Shown one piece after another: positions 32,761-45,006 of a stretch of 64,000 nt of DNA. Position 1 is the stretch's first letter; the number at the start of each line of letters is the position of its first letter. Source of the DNA: Bretschneidera sinensis. Its lineage: Eukaryota > Streptophyta > Magnoliopsida > Brassicales > Akaniaceae. The stretch covers positions 74,481,138-74,545,137 of the forward strand of contig CM043699.1 of NCBI GenBank assembly GCA_023935145.1, written 5' to 3'. The notes under the pieces are model-generated. The model saw only the letters and a list, made by a program, of their open reading frames with translations. It ran no database searches and was not told the origin of the DNA. Made by a program: the position numbers and the translations under genes.

Positions 32761-33487
32761 CACTATATCTAGACTTATACTTGGAAAAGAAAAGTTAGAT
32801 TAAGTGCTATCTTGCCAAAGGTTAAGTGGAGGAAAATCCAGCTTAGGTTATTCTCCATTAGGCAAGCAAAAGTCAAAAGAGACTTTGTTCATGAAAGCAA
32901 CATATGTGAATGAAGCCTCCACCTCCAAGGCCACCAGCAAGATAAAAAGCACTCCTTCAATATATGTTAGTAGGTCTAAGAATGTAAATTCAAATCCTGA
33001 TGTATATACTAGAAATAAACATCCTAGAAATAGACATTCATATATGTATGCTCCCTCAAGACAAGCAAATGCTAGGAATAATCATTCAAGAAATGCACAT
33101 ACTTGAAATTCGCATCCTAAGAATTACCATCATTTATATTCTAGAGATAATATGTATTTTCATAACTTGCATGCTACAAGTGCACATCCTAGAAATTACT
33201 ATCATACATTTCCTAGAGATAACATGGGTGTTCATAATCTTTATAATAGAAACATGTATCCTAGGAATGCTTATCCAAGGAACTATAGAAATGAATATTT
33301 AAGAAATCCTAGAAACTACAATAACTATTATCCTAGGATCATGCATCATCAACATGTCTCAATTATAGAACACCTTATAATAATAAGAAAGTATGAGTCC
33401 CTAAAGGAACTGTATTTTCTAAGACGAACCCCAAAGGACCCAAGAAATGTTGGGTATCTAAAAGTGCCATTGTACATCCTTGTGTAA
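32761..33487 (+). pseudogene. Basic Asn/Arg/Tyr/His-rich gag-protease linker
   Basis: Frames 32804-33106 and 33152-33487 read repeats of the type YPRN, HPRN and SRNN, built from an ATCCTAGAAAT-like unit. It lies between the gag coiled coil and protease. In other Sireviruses this stretch carries a second zinc knuckle; I see none here. The low-complexity repeats look expanded. Confidence 0.55.
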
Positions 33488-36400
33488 TGTAGATATGTCT
33501 CTACACCAAGGAAAAAAGGTAACTATTGGTACCTTGATAGTGGATGCTCAAAACACATAACCGGTGATCAAAGCATGTTTAAAGAGCTAACTCTAAGGGA
33601 TGGCGGACATATCACCATTGGAGACAACACAAAGATAAAGATCATTGGGCATGGAAAAGTTGGTAATGATTTCTCAACCATTGATCATGTGTTATATGTG
33701 CAAGGCTTTAAGCCAAATTTACTTAGTATTAGTCAACTATGTGACAAAGTCAACAAAGTCATATTTGAAACCTCTCATTGTCTAGTTATAGACATCAAAA
33801 GTAACAAGATCAAGTTTGTTGGCTACAGACATGAAAATGTCTATATAGTTTATTTAAAATCGTCGCATTCGAAAAAGGAAAAATGTTTTCCCGCTTTTAG
33901 TGAAAATTCGTGGCTACGGCATAAAAGACTTGGCCATGTGAACATGGATTTGCTCAAAATTATTTCAAGAAAAGATTTAGTCGTTGGACTTCCAAAAATC
34001 AAATTTAGAAAAGACAAGGTGTGTGATGCTTGTCAATTAGGAAAACAAATAAAAAATTTTTTTAAATAAAAAAATATAATCACAACCTTTAAACCATTAA
34101 AACTTTTGCATATAGACTTGTTTGGTCCAATAAGTACCATTTGTCTAGGTGTCCATCAATATGCTCTTCTTATTGTTGATGATTATTCAAGATATACCTT
34201 TTTTATTTTTTATTTCTTCAAGGATGAAGCATATAAAGGATTTGTGAACTTTTGTAAGAAGGTTCAAAATGAAAAAGGTATTTTTATTTTCAAGTATTAG
34301 AAGTAATCATGGAAAAGAATTTGAAAACCAAAACGTTTCAAAATTTTGTGATGAAAATGGAATTGATCACAATTTTTCAGCACCTACAACTCCTCAACAA
34401 AATGGAGCTATTGAGCGGAAAAAAAGAGTTCTAGAAGAATTTGCTAGAACAATGCTTTATAAAAATAGTTTGCCAAAATATTTTTGGGCGGAAGCTGTAA
34501 AAACTTGTTGCTATATTTTAAATAGAATATTAATTAGGTCTATGCTTGACAAACTCCACATTAACTATGGAAAGGTAGAAAGCCTAATATCTCTTATTTT
34601 TGTGCTTTCGGTTGCAATTTCTTCATCCTAAATAACAATAAAACTAACTTAGGTAAATTTGACTTAAAGACCGATGAAGGGGTATTCTTAGGATATTCAA
34701 CCTCTAGAAAGCTTATAGATTCTTTAACAAAAGAACTCTAGTGGTTGAAGAATCCGTAGTAGAGTAGTATCTTTTAATGATGATGCAGATTTTATTCCAA
34801 GAATGGAAACACCTACTCCTATTGTTGACCCGAAGGAGATCCAACCTCAAACAAGTCAAGAGGTAGATGCTCTCAGTCTTGATCAACTATCTACAAGTCA
34901 ACAAGAGTATGGTCTTCCCAAAGATTAGAGGTATGAGAATTATCATCCAATCGATCAAGTGATTGGTGATCCTTCACAAGGGGTAAGAACTTGATCCTCT
35001 ATAAGAAATATTTGCAATTGTGTAGCTTATTTATCTCAAGTTGAACCTAAGACTTTTGAAGAAGCTAAAAAAGATGTTGATTGGATAAATGCTATGCAAG
35101 AAGAATTAAATCAATTTGAAAAGAACAAAGTATGGAATCTAATTCCTAAACCAAGGAATCACGCAATAACAGGAACCAAATGGGTATATTGAAATAAAAT
35201 TAATGAAAATGGGATAGTAACTAGGAACAAGGCTAGACTAGTTGCTAAGGGATATAATGAAAAAGAAGGAATAGACCTTGATGATACTTTTGCTCCCATA
35301 GCTAGATTAGAAGACATTCGTATGTTATTGGCCTTTGCATTCTTTAATAAATTTAAGCTATTTTAAATGGATGTAAAAAGTGCTTTTTAAATGGTTTTAT
35401 AGAAGAAGAGGTGTATGTTGATCAACCTTTTGGATTTGAAAATCCTAGTCTTCCAAATCATGTCTATAAGCTTTCTAAAGCTCTCTATGGGTTGAAGCAA
35501 GCTCCAATAGCATGGTATGAAAGACTAAGTAAATTTTTACTTGAAAATTGTTTTACAAGAGGAAAAATAGGCACAACCCTATTCATAAAAACTCACAAAA
35601 ATAATGATATTATATATTGATGATATTAAATTTGGTACTTCTAATGAATCTATGTGTTATGAGTTTGCTAAGTGTATACAAGGTGAATTTGAAATGAGCA
35701 TGATGGGAGAGCTTACCTACTTTCTTGGACTTCAAATCAAACAATTGAAAGAAGGTATTTTCATCAATCAATCAAAGTACACCAAGGACCTATTAAAGAG
35801 GTTTGGGATAGAAAGCTCAAAGTCAATTGGCACTCCTATGAGCACCTCTACAAAACTTGACCTAGATAAAGAAGGTAAGTGTGTAGATACTTAAACTTAT
35901 AAAAGCATAATAGGAGCTTTACTTTATCTAACTACAAGTAGACCTGATATAATGTTCAGTGTATGCATGTGTGCTAGATTTCAAGCTAATCCTAAAGAAT
36001 CACATGTAATTGCCGTTAAAAGAAACCTAAGATATTTACAAGGCACTCAAAACCTACGATTATGGTATTCTAGAAAATCAACTTTTAAGCTTGTTGGATT
36101 TTCGGATGCTGATTTTGCGGGTTATAGGCTAGATAGAAAAAGAACTAGTGGAACATGCCAATTTTTAGGTGCAATATTAACCACTTGGTTTTCTAAGAAA
36201 CAAAATTCAATTGCACTATCAACCACCGAAGTGGAATATGTAGTAGCTGGAATTTGTCTTTCACAAGTTTTGCGGATGAAACAACAATTAGAAGACAATG
36301 ACATGAATTTTAAACATATACCAATTCATTGTGATAACAATAGCGCTATCAACTTAACTAAAAATTCAACATTCAAGAACCAAACATATAGAAATAAGAC

Positions 36401-36580
36401 ATCACTTCATAAGAGACCATGCTCAAAAGGGTGATATTAGATTAGAATTCATCCTTTCAGAGGACCAAATTGCTGACATTCTTACTAAGCCCTTGAACGA
36501 AGATAGCTTTAGCAAGATTAGACTATTAATGGGCTTAACAAATTGTGAAAATATGTGTTTGATTGCATCTACATTTCATC
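33488..36580 (+). pseudogene. Sirevirus-type pol remnant: protease, integrase, RT, RNase H
   Basis: Protease: YWYLDSGCSKHIT, active-site DSG intact. Integrase: zinc domain WLRHKRLGHV..CDACQLGK (to 34069), first Asp in LLHIDLFGP, second catalytic Asp replaced by Asn (SIRSNHGKEF), Glu in [40 protein letters not shown], the KLSKALYGLKQAP block, YIDD in place of YVDD, then MGELTYFLGLQIKQ. RNase H: FSDADFAGYRLDRKRTSGTC, LSTTEVEYVVAG, IHCDNNSAI. Frameshifts lie near 34070, 34290, 34640, 35380 and 35605, with many stops. Each step of copia replication is represented but none is functional. Confidence 0.9.
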
Positions 36581-36589
36581 ATATGCATA

Positions 36590-37391
36590 TTTGACATCTA
36601 GTGAATGAGTATTAACTCCTATTTAATATATCTCTCACTCAAGATGGCATAGATAAATCATTTCTTGCAAAATTCCAAATTAGAGCTCAAAATTTTATGT
36701 TTTATGAAAGACCTAGTTAATTGGTATCTTGCTGCCAGTTTACTCAGCCAACTAGTTAAGTCAATCTAGTCGATTGGTAACTCACTGCCCATTTCACCAG
36801 TGGACTAAAATCAAGGACCCAGTCAACTAGTATTACATGAGAAACTTGGAGCCCATAAATTTGAAATTTCTTTTGATGAACCCAGTCAACTAGTAAGGTC
36901 AATACAGTGGACTGGTGTCTCATTGCCCAATTTCTCAATCGACTGGTACCCTAACCCAATCGACTAGTGCCACAAGAAAATATTTGGAGCAAAAGATTTG
37001 AAATTTTCTTGGACAACTCAGTTGACTAGTAGGGTACATCTAGTCGACTGGTGTCTTACTGCTAGTTTACCTAATCGACTGATATCCTGACGTCGACTGG
37101 TATGTCATAAAATCCCTAAATATTGAAGGACCCAGTCGATTGGTACCCTAACCCAATCGACTGGTGTCGTGATTCTATATATAGTCGCTTCATTTTTTCT
37201 CACATTTTATGCCATTTTTCAAAAACCCTAGCTTTCTCTCTCTAAAAAATCTTTGATTTTAGACCAAAATCTCTTGAAATAACTCAATAAAATTCTCAAT
37301 CTTACTTTAAATCACATTCCTTTCAACTTTTCGCGGTTGAAGCTTCATCCATTTTCCAAAAACCTCTCTCCAAATGATTTTTTTTTCTAAA
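36590..37391 (+). other. Sirevirus spacer rich in a TCGACTGGT motif
   Basis: Non-coding. Between about 36715 and 37170 there are some fourteen instances of a motif close to CAGTCGACTGGT (or AATCGACTAGT), spaced 15-45 bp. The core CCAGTCGACTGG is a palindrome. More copies lie in the LTR (39350-39525). Confidence 0.75.
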
Positions 37392-38400
37392 ATGTCTGAG
37401 AGAATACATGTTAAGAAAACCGTTTCCAAACCTCATGCACCCACGACACCGAGATCACACAAGTCAATGGCACCGGACTTTGGGGGAAAGGGGATAGTTA
37501 GTTCCTCGAGCAAGTAGGCAAGGACCAAGCTTGATGATTCACTTTTCTGGAACCCCACTGCCAAAAGAAGGTATACCACTATCATTAGACATAAGAAAGT
37601 CATTATGGTAGATTCATAGATTTTGATTCTATCCGTCAAGCTAATTTTGATATTTTTCATGCTTTTGAGGCTATTCACCTAACCCCCCTTGTAAAAATCC
37701 ACCAAAAATATTACCCCTGTCTCATTAATCAATTTTATACCAACCTGGTCAAACCTAGTCCACTAGCTCTTCGATTTTAAACTAGTTTCATGGGCATAGA
37801 ATTTGAAGTAAACACTGACCTCTTGGTTAACCTGCTGAGAATCCCCGTGGAAGGGGTCCAGTGGAGTCTAGATGGATGGCCAGACAATTTTGACTATGAG
37901 GAGGCATGTCAAATTGTTAGGGGTGACTCTAACTATGTCTTTCGACCCATTACATTTCACCAGTATAGTGACATGCCTCTCGACTCAAAATTGTTCAACC
38001 TCATAGTGAGTTGGATCATCCACCCTAGACTCGGGAGTTGGGGTTATATGTCTAAAATAGACATAGTATTGATTTTATGTCTCAAAACTAGACATCATTT
38101 CAATATTTACCCACTCTTGATCGTCAATATGATCAATGGCAAAACACATGACTCCGAGTGCCTCCCATACGGAATGTTCATCACTCTGATCCTCCAACAC
38201 TTCAACATCCCCCAGCCTGCCTCCAAAGCTTAAGATATCGGCCCCAAAGACATTATTAATGTCTCTTCACTGAAAAAGATGGAGTGCATGTTTCGGGATG
38301 GCATGGTCCATTCCAGGGCTGAGAAGAACATCAGGATTGGGATTCCAGAGCTTGAGCTATTCCGTCGACTAGAGTATCCAGATGGTGCGGACTGATATCG
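37392..38400 (+). pseudogene. Env-like ORF of the Sirevirus-type element, frameshifted
   Basis: ATG at 37392 opens MSERIHVKKTVSKPHAP with a basic Ser/Pro-rich head. After a stop near 37515 and a frameshift near 37620 the frame 37790-38233 continues with GVQWSLDGWPDNFDYEEA, then LFNLIVSWIIHPRLGS, then LPYGMFITLILQHFNIP. This is the conserved core of the extra ORF that many Sireviruses and Tat elements carry after pol. The name 'envelope-like' reflects position only; I see no convincing signal peptide or fusion motif. A further coding-like tail runs to about 38400. Confidence 0.7.
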
Positions 38401-39018
38401 ATCATATGCGTCACGACATCAGCACTCTTAGGGATCATTCCGAGTTACTCCGAGAGCACTCAGAAGGCTCTTTGGCAGAGATTTGAGATCTCCTCTAGGA
38501 CAGTTCTGATTCTCTAGCTTTCTGAGTCATTCGTATTTATCATTTTTGTTATATATAGCTATATGATTGCTTAGTTTGAGCTCTTCTTACTCATCTATAT
38601 GCTTTAACTGTTCAAGCTTATGTGCAAACTTTTGATTCTTCCTGGGCAGTCTTTCCAACTCTGATTGTGCCTAGTTTTTGTAGACAAGCTTTTTGATGCC
38701 TTTTTTATGTCTATGGTGATTAAAATGTTTATTTTTTATGTTTACACCCATTTTTCTGCTGTTATCAAAACATGGGAGAAAAAGAGAAAAATTTGTTGTA
38801 AACTAAGATAGTATAAATTTAGGGGAAGAATTGCTCTGAACATGTTAACAAGTGTAAAATAGCTTTGCATTACTTGGTTGGGATTGATATTACTGTACTT
38901 GAATGCTTGCAGGTTCGTTTTTATCAGAAAAACAGAGGAAACTCTGTCTAAATTAAAAAAAAAAGAATCAACACTTAGTTTTTAAAACTGTTTTTTTCTC
39001 TTTTTAGTTTTGTCATCA
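38401..39018 (+). other. Sirevirus 3' untranslated spacer
   Basis: T-rich, non-coding sequence between the env-like ORF and the PPT. Nothing else is recognised in it. Confidence 0.6.
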
Positions 39019-39033
39019 TCAAAAAAGGGAGAT
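39019..39033 (+). promoter_or_regulatory. Polypurine tract, Sirevirus type
   Basis: AAAAAAGGGAGAT directly before the LTR start TGTTGAC, a signature junction of Sireviruses. Confidence 0.85.
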
Positions 39034-40176
39034 TGTTGACCCGTATTTGATTTTAATAACGAAAAATCACTACTTATATTACACTAATAGTTTTATTTAA
39101 GTTTTTAAGCAGTAAAAGCATTCAGTACAGAAATGCAAGAACTCAACACGTTCAAACACCAAAAGAAGACAAAAGACCTAGAATTGGCACTAAGGTAATT
39201 GAATCACTTTGTAAATCTCTAAATTCAATTACTTAACTTGATCTATGGCTTAATTTACAAAAGGATTTGACAAAACTAAAATACAAAAATGTTTCTAAGT
39301 CAAAAATTGTTTTGAAACATAAAAATTGGGTTTAAGGACATCCCAATCAACTGGGTCTCTATACCAACCAACTAGTAAAAATGACAATAAGCTCCTAATT
39401 GACTGGTAATACAACCCAGTGGACTAATAACTTCACCTAGTTGACCAGTCCTATTTTTCCTTACGCCTAAAAGTGAACATTTTTCACTTGACCCAATCGA
39501 TTGGTACAAAGACCCAATCGACTAGTAATTAAAAAATATGACCATTTGAGACGTGAGACTTGAGCATTTAATGCCCCAAACCTACCAAGTTAGTGTCAAA
39601 TGGCCATATAAGTTCAAGGCTATATAAACCCACTTCAATGAGCATTTAAACAAGGAAGATAGTACATTCAATTTATCATATAGCTAATTAATTTTCAAAA
39701 GCTTTGAAAAATTCATTGTGAGCCATTCTTCAAGCTTGCTCTTGAAAGAAAGATATTATTCATTTGTAAAAAAAACATTAATTGCTATCTCTCTACCATT
39801 TACTTTACAGTTAATACCATTTATTGTAAAGAGAAAGAGTTGATATAACTCTTAGAGTGTTTAGGATTAAATACTTTAAGGAAGAGATTGTTTATAAGGT
39901 TTGTGCAACACTCGTGAAGTTGCTTGACTAATAATTAATTGATTACTTCAAGAAGGTTCCTTGAAGAGAGTGGATATAGGGTCGGAGAGATTCCGATATT
40001 GCTGAACCACTATAAAGGGAGTTTGCATATTCTCTTCCTTAACTCCTTTATTTACAAGCATATTATTTTGATTGCGTGCCTTGCTTATTGAAATGTTTTA
40101 AAAACTTGCAAGTTAATTAGCAAATTGTTTTTAAAACCCAATTCACCCGCCTCTTGGGTTTGAACCTCAGTTTACA
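39034..40176 (+). repeat. 3' LTR of the Sirevirus-type element
   Basis: 1143 bp, TGTTGACCCG to CAGTTTACA. TATATAAA at 39621-39628. A cluster of the TCGACTGGT motif at 39350-39525 in U3. Its right third matches the 5' LTR remnant. Confidence 0.88.
39621..39628 (+). promoter_or_regulatory. TATA box of the Sirevirus-type LTR
   Basis: TATATAAA, preceded by GGC and followed by CCC. Confidence 0.5.
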
Positions 40177-41699
40177 ATATGTTTAGTCAATGCAAATAAA
40201 GTTAGATTGATTTGTTCTTGGGATAATTTCACTTATTTATTTTCGTGAGCTTTTTCATTACAAACTAAAAACTTAAAATATGAAATATTCAAATTCATCA
40301 TTTTAAAGTCACTTTGGACTTCTTCTCATTTTTCTCCATCTAACTTCTTTAATTTCTAGGACTTCTCCACTTAGCTCAACACCCAAGTAAAGTAATCGAC
40401 AGAAGCAATGGATTGGGCCATTGAGATAGCTCGAGGTAGCTGGGTCATGGTGAGTTTTGGCCAAGTATCTCGGATCCTTTCCACCAACCAAGTGCTCATT
40501 AGGTAATGAACTATGAATGTTCAAACTTTAGGATCATTTATGGTTGACCATACTACCTTAAAAGTTGGAATGAAGAATAATAGGAGTAATGGGTATGTCT
40601 AACAAGAATCACACAAACTTTCTTGAAAGTGGCTTAGATAGCTAAGGTGATATGCCACCAAGTACACACCCAATGGATCTTTCGAACATTTAATGAATAG
40701 AACTAAGTGATCTTGTCTTCCATAGAATCATACTTCACTAAAATCTTGCACTATCGAAAGTGTTTTGGCTCATTCTTAGGTTTAAATGTCTTCTGAGGAG
40801 CCACTATGGCTAACCTGCCAAAGAGACACATTTAAAGAGAGGAAATTCAGAATGTATTCAGGAAAGGAAAATGAAATGAAAGAGGAAAAGTAATAATTGT
40901 ACCCGAAGAGGTAGAAGGCTCCTAATAAAGAATGGGGTATCACAACGCTTAAAAGAATAAAATCTATTTTGTGTCATGTCCAAATTGCCCCCATTGGACA
41001 ACAACCTTCACCGGTTTGTTTGACCACATCAAAGAGACTTATGAATGCTTGGACCATATTCCCTCAAGAAGAACATAGCCAAAAGACACAAGAACAACAA
41101 GTTTCCCCTGTGAGTAGTCAAGTCCTTTACCTCGGTTCTGGAGAGTTTGAAGGTAAGAGAAACAAAATCGAAGAGGTCGTCAACCAAATAAGCCTTGGCC
41201 TAGAATTTTGGGATCCCAAACAACTTAGCAACGAGATCAATATAGTGGTCTTGAAACTGGAGCAAAAAGATCTTTTTAGAAGGCTTACGATGTATGGGGG
41301 CACAAAACTCGTAAATCAGGCATATCTCCTCAAATTTGAGTCAAAAGACATGAGTGTTAGGATTTCATCATCACACTGCTGACCTAAAAAAGTTTCAGTT
41401 AATCTTGATTCTTTTAAGTGAAAAAATGGTGTTAACACTAAACCAAGAGAAGTTTTTAAGCTCAATTCCCTTCATACCATTGATACGAAGAATGGTTGTA
41501 TGTTTGGATGTAAGTATGTATAAAGATGAGATGAAAATATATATATATATATATATAAGTAAAAATGTAAAGGTGTTTCATTTTCTTATATTTTGTGATA
41601 TTATTATTGAAAGAATGATGATTTTGATATGGTGAATTGTTATGAATTGAATGTGATTGATTGTGTTTAAGAATTTTTGTTATACGAATGCATTTGAAT
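40177..41699. other. Unassigned sequence
   Basis: Longest frames are 40969-41382 (plus, 137 codons) and 40309-40524 (minus, 71 codons). Neither has a motif I recognise, and codon content is unremarkable. Probably eroded retroelement. An (AT)n microsatellite lies at 41537-41557. Confidence 0.4.
41537..41557. repeat. (AT)n microsatellite
   Basis: About ten uninterrupted AT dinucleotides. Confidence 0.9.
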
Positions 41700-42818
41700 A
41701 AATGTGATTCATATGATGATTGTGTGGAATGAGAGTGTACATGTGAGGATGGGGCTCGCCCTTTAAGGGGTAGGGGTGATCCGATAAAATATTAGAATGA
41801 TCGGACACTGCCCGGTAAGGGGTAAGATGGATCCGAAGAAATATTGGATTGATAGAACCTCGCTCGGTAAGGGGTAGGGCGATCTGAAGAAATATTGGAT
41901 TGATAGGAACCCACCCGGTAAGTGGTAGGGGGATCCGAGTTGTACATGATGCGAAAATTGACGTACCGATATGTGGGGAGACGTTTCCATTGCGATATGA
42001 TTAGCCTAGTGCGGGGAAATGAAATAAAATGCTGAGAGATGAAATGAAATAAAGTGAAGGGTATACTATGTTAAATTGCGTGGCGTGATGATGTTATGCA
42101 TGTTGGATTGATTGATTGATTTTGATGTGGAAAGTATGAGAGTGTACAGTGAATGATTGTGTGAGTATGCTTATAAATATATTTTTTATTATAAGATGAT
42201 ATAAATTTTCATTTATTTCTAGTACTCTTCCTTGAGTTTGAAGATGATAAAAATATGAAGTTTATACTCAAAATAAATGGTAATTACTTGTAGACATGCA
42301 TTAATCAATTATTGAATTAAAGAAAATTGAAGAAATATAAGGTTTTGATATGAAAGACATTAGATTCACTTAGGATCATATGCTAATTAATTGAACATAT
42401 AACATGAAATGGGTAAATGAAATCTAAAATTTGAATACTTTGAGTGATGTGTTACCCATTGAAATTTTCTGAAGCTCACCCCCTTTTTATTTTTTATTTC
42501 CCTCCCCCCCCAGGTGGTAGTAGATTATAGATAAAAGCTCTAGTTGAGAGCTACCAGTTTGACCGTACAGGTTGTTTGGAAGCGGCATCCTCAGAGTCAT
42601 CTTGAGTCTAGAATTTTGTTTTAAAGATGTTATGTACAAAAAAAAATGATGTATTATTTGTTGTATAAATATGTTTGTATTTGGAATAATTTGATTGAAC
42701 TTAGTAAAGTATGGATTGTATTGTATGGTAAAATGTATGCATGACATCTAAATTAGGGCTCAGAGCTTAAAAGTGACGATACCATCTCGGATAGGGCCCA
42801 CCCAGTGATGGGCTCTTT
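41700..42818 (+). repeat. LTR-like region of a chromovirus-type gypsy element
   Basis: Contains the ~55-bp GGTAAGGGGTAGGG repeats and the C-rich CCAGGTGGTAGTAG block near 42512, and ends just before a PBS. These blocks resemble Tekay/Del-type LTRs of dicots as I know them. The left boundary is not determined. Confidence 0.5.
41752..41945. repeat. ~55-bp tandem repeat in the chromovirus-like LTR, ~4 units
   Basis: Units share the blocks CGGTAAGGGGTAGG, GATCCGAAGAAATATTGGAT and TGATAGAACC; the last unit is partial. Confidence 0.8.
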
Positions 42819-42830
42819 TGGTAGCAGAGC
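42819..42830 (+). promoter_or_regulatory. Primer binding site, initiator-Met tRNA, one mismatch
   Basis: TGGTAGCAGAGC followed by ATAGGTTTAAGGTTC, at the end of the LTR-like region. It indicates a plus-strand element. Confidence 0.6.
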
Positions 42831-43677
42831 ATAGGTTTAAGGTTCTATAGACTCTAGTTGCATGAGCACGGTGTATGTGGAGTCAGTAAAGAGTTAGTCG
42901 TGTAACGTTAGAGAGGATGCCGATTAGGAAATCAAAATTGGCATTGGAATGGGATGTAGTAAGAGTTTTTGAATATAAAATGGACGGATTCTATGTTGTA
43001 TTGTATGATTTTGTGCTGTGTGAAGTGACTTGTTATACTTGAGAAAAAATTATTTTTGCTAATATTTTTTAGAAAGATTACGAATACAAATATTATAACT
43101 GAATAACGTATTGTTTGACATATATATGTGTTTGTACGTGAAGTGTGTTGTGCTGTGATTAATTTTGTAGTGAAAGCATAGTGAAGGTGTGGGGCCGTAA
43201 TAAGAATGAGTAATTTTATTGCATGGAAATTTTATGTTAAGGATATGTTCCATTGATAAACAAATGGTTAAATGTTAATTAATGAGTTAGAGAAGTTACT
43301 AAGCGTGAATTTCTAAAATAAATGATAAAATCTTTGAGCTTGAGAAATGGTTATTAAAAGACTATAAAATATTGAATAAGATGAAGTTACAAATAAATAA
43401 ATAGGATATTTAGTGTATGTGTTTGGTGATAACAGTATTTGAGACTATGATGGAAGCATAATTGAAATAATAGTATAGGGTTACAATGTTTTTGTAACGA
43501 CATACTATAAATTGCCATTAGGAAGTGTAGAAGGTCTAAGAAATTGGGGAGGTAGTGCCTAAATTTTGTAAGAAAGATAAATTTTGTAATTTTAAAATGT
43601 GAAATGAACATGAGAAAGGAATGTGTTGGTAGAATTTTGATGATTTAACAAGCGTGAAAATAAATAACAATACAAAT
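42831..43677 (+). other. Internal region of the chromovirus-like element, left part
   Basis: Purine-rich plus strand, poor in C, with no ORF supported. Interrupted by copia B at the GATTA target site and continued at 59027. Confidence 0.5.
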
Positions 43678-43682
43678 GATTA

Positions 43683-44765
43683 TGTCGGTATTTGTCTAAG
43701 GTTAAAACATGTCCAAGCATGGTTCAAAGATGGTTAAAGTCTAAACCAATGTTGGAAGATTAAAGTTCAGCAAGTTAGAAGACTGCACACATGTGTGTGC
43801 ATCACTTTGAAGCAAGGTAAGGCTAGGCGCACTAGTGTGCACACTTCTGCACACAAGCAGAAGGGTGTGCGCACAGCTGGGAGAAGGGGGCAGCATTAGT
43901 GTGCACCGCACCCCTCCCTCTCCTGCACCACACCTTACAGAATGGGGACTCCAGGGATGCAATAGCACTGCACGGTGCATAGCCCAGCACCACACCACCC
44001 AGTGTGCATGCCTCCAGGAACGCACCAGCACCTCACCGCTCACCACCAGCTGTGCACCGCCCAGAAGCTGCTGCAAGTGTGCTCTGCCCAGCACCGCACT
44101 GAGCCCTATTGAGTGCCTAGGTGCTAGGCAAAGTTAAGCACACATAGGCATCATGCATAAGGACTCTCTTAGGTGCATGTGTGCAAGGTCAAAATGCACA
44201 ACACCACTTAAGAAAGTGATGAAGGGCCATGATTAAGTGATGATCTTGATCAAAGAGTGAGGATTGAATCTCAAGAATGACCAAGAAGTAAGGGGCTATA
44301 AAAGGGGTTTCCAAGCCTCATTTTTCAACAAGAGAATAAAGAATATATTGTGACATTGTGAGATCAATTGTAAACACATAGAGAGAATTGTGTAAGAGTG
44401 ACAAACACAAGAGGGACTCTTTGTAGTAAGGCTGGTTGTAAGAGAGAGAGAAGTCTAGATTAGATAGAGAGCATTGTTCATCCTCATCTTCTTCCTTTCT
44501 TCTTTTCTTGGTTTCTTCAAGAACTTGAGCTTCTTGAAGGGGATTGTTGTAACTTATAAGAACCATTTTGATTTAGTGCAGAGAGTTCGGAGGAACTCAC
44601 TGGGACATAGGCACATTGCCGAACCTCGATAACAAATTGCTTGTCTTCTTTCTTTCTTTGATTTTCTGTTCCTGTTTTCGATTCCAATTCTTTCTATAAA
44701 GTCATTCTAGACTTGGGTGTTTGGAAGATCACCACTTGGGCAGCTTGTCAAGGTGATTTCCAACA
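43683..44765 (+). repeat. 5' LTR of copia B
   Basis: 1083 bp, TGTCGGTATTTG to TTCCAACA. TATAAAA at 44297-44303. The CAC/GTG-rich U3 is ~100 bp longer than in copia A. Confidence 0.92.
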
Positions 44766-44766
44766 G

Positions 44767-44778
44767 TGGTATCAGAGC
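44767..44778 (+). promoter_or_regulatory. Primer binding site, initiator-Met tRNA, copia B body 1
   Basis: Exact TGGTATCAGAGC one base after the LTR. Confidence 0.9.
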
Positions 44779-45006
44779 TGCATAGCTGGGTATCGGAGTA
44801 AGAACAAGAAGGTGTCGGAGCCAAGACTCCAAGAATCAAATATCAACTTCTTGGGTGATTCAAGAACGGTGTAAAGATCAAGATCTGATCGTGTTCTTAA
44901 AGGTTGATTGAATAACGGTGTTAAAGATCCATCTTCGATCTGTGTTCTTGAGGTTGAAGAAAGCAGTTAAGGGTAGTACGTAAATCAGGGATCTTGTCCG
45001 CAAAAG

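Larger units (their letters stand above)
31173..40176 (+). mobile_element. Sirevirus-type copia element, 5' truncated and decayed
   Basis: Partial 5' LTR (31173-31375), a mutated initiator-Met PBS, gag, protease, integrase, RT and RNase H in copia order, then a long downstream region with an env-like ORF, a PPT reading AAAAAAGGGAGAT directly before TGTTG, and a full 3' LTR (39034-40176). The large size, env-like ORF after pol and this PPT are Sirevirus traits. No target duplication can be checked because the 5' end is lost. Confidence 0.85.

Noticed and set aside
40969..41382. Plus-strand frame of 137 codons
   Set aside because: No recognisable motif, no sister copy in the window, and it lies in eroded sequence. 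Reported only as part of the unassigned region.
43741..44094. Frames of ~100-120 codons on both strands in copia U3 regions (also 43835-44137, 45390-45935, 58093-58377)
   Set aside because: They lie in CAC/GTG-rich LTR sequence that lacks stops by composition; no family motif, and not conserved as protein.
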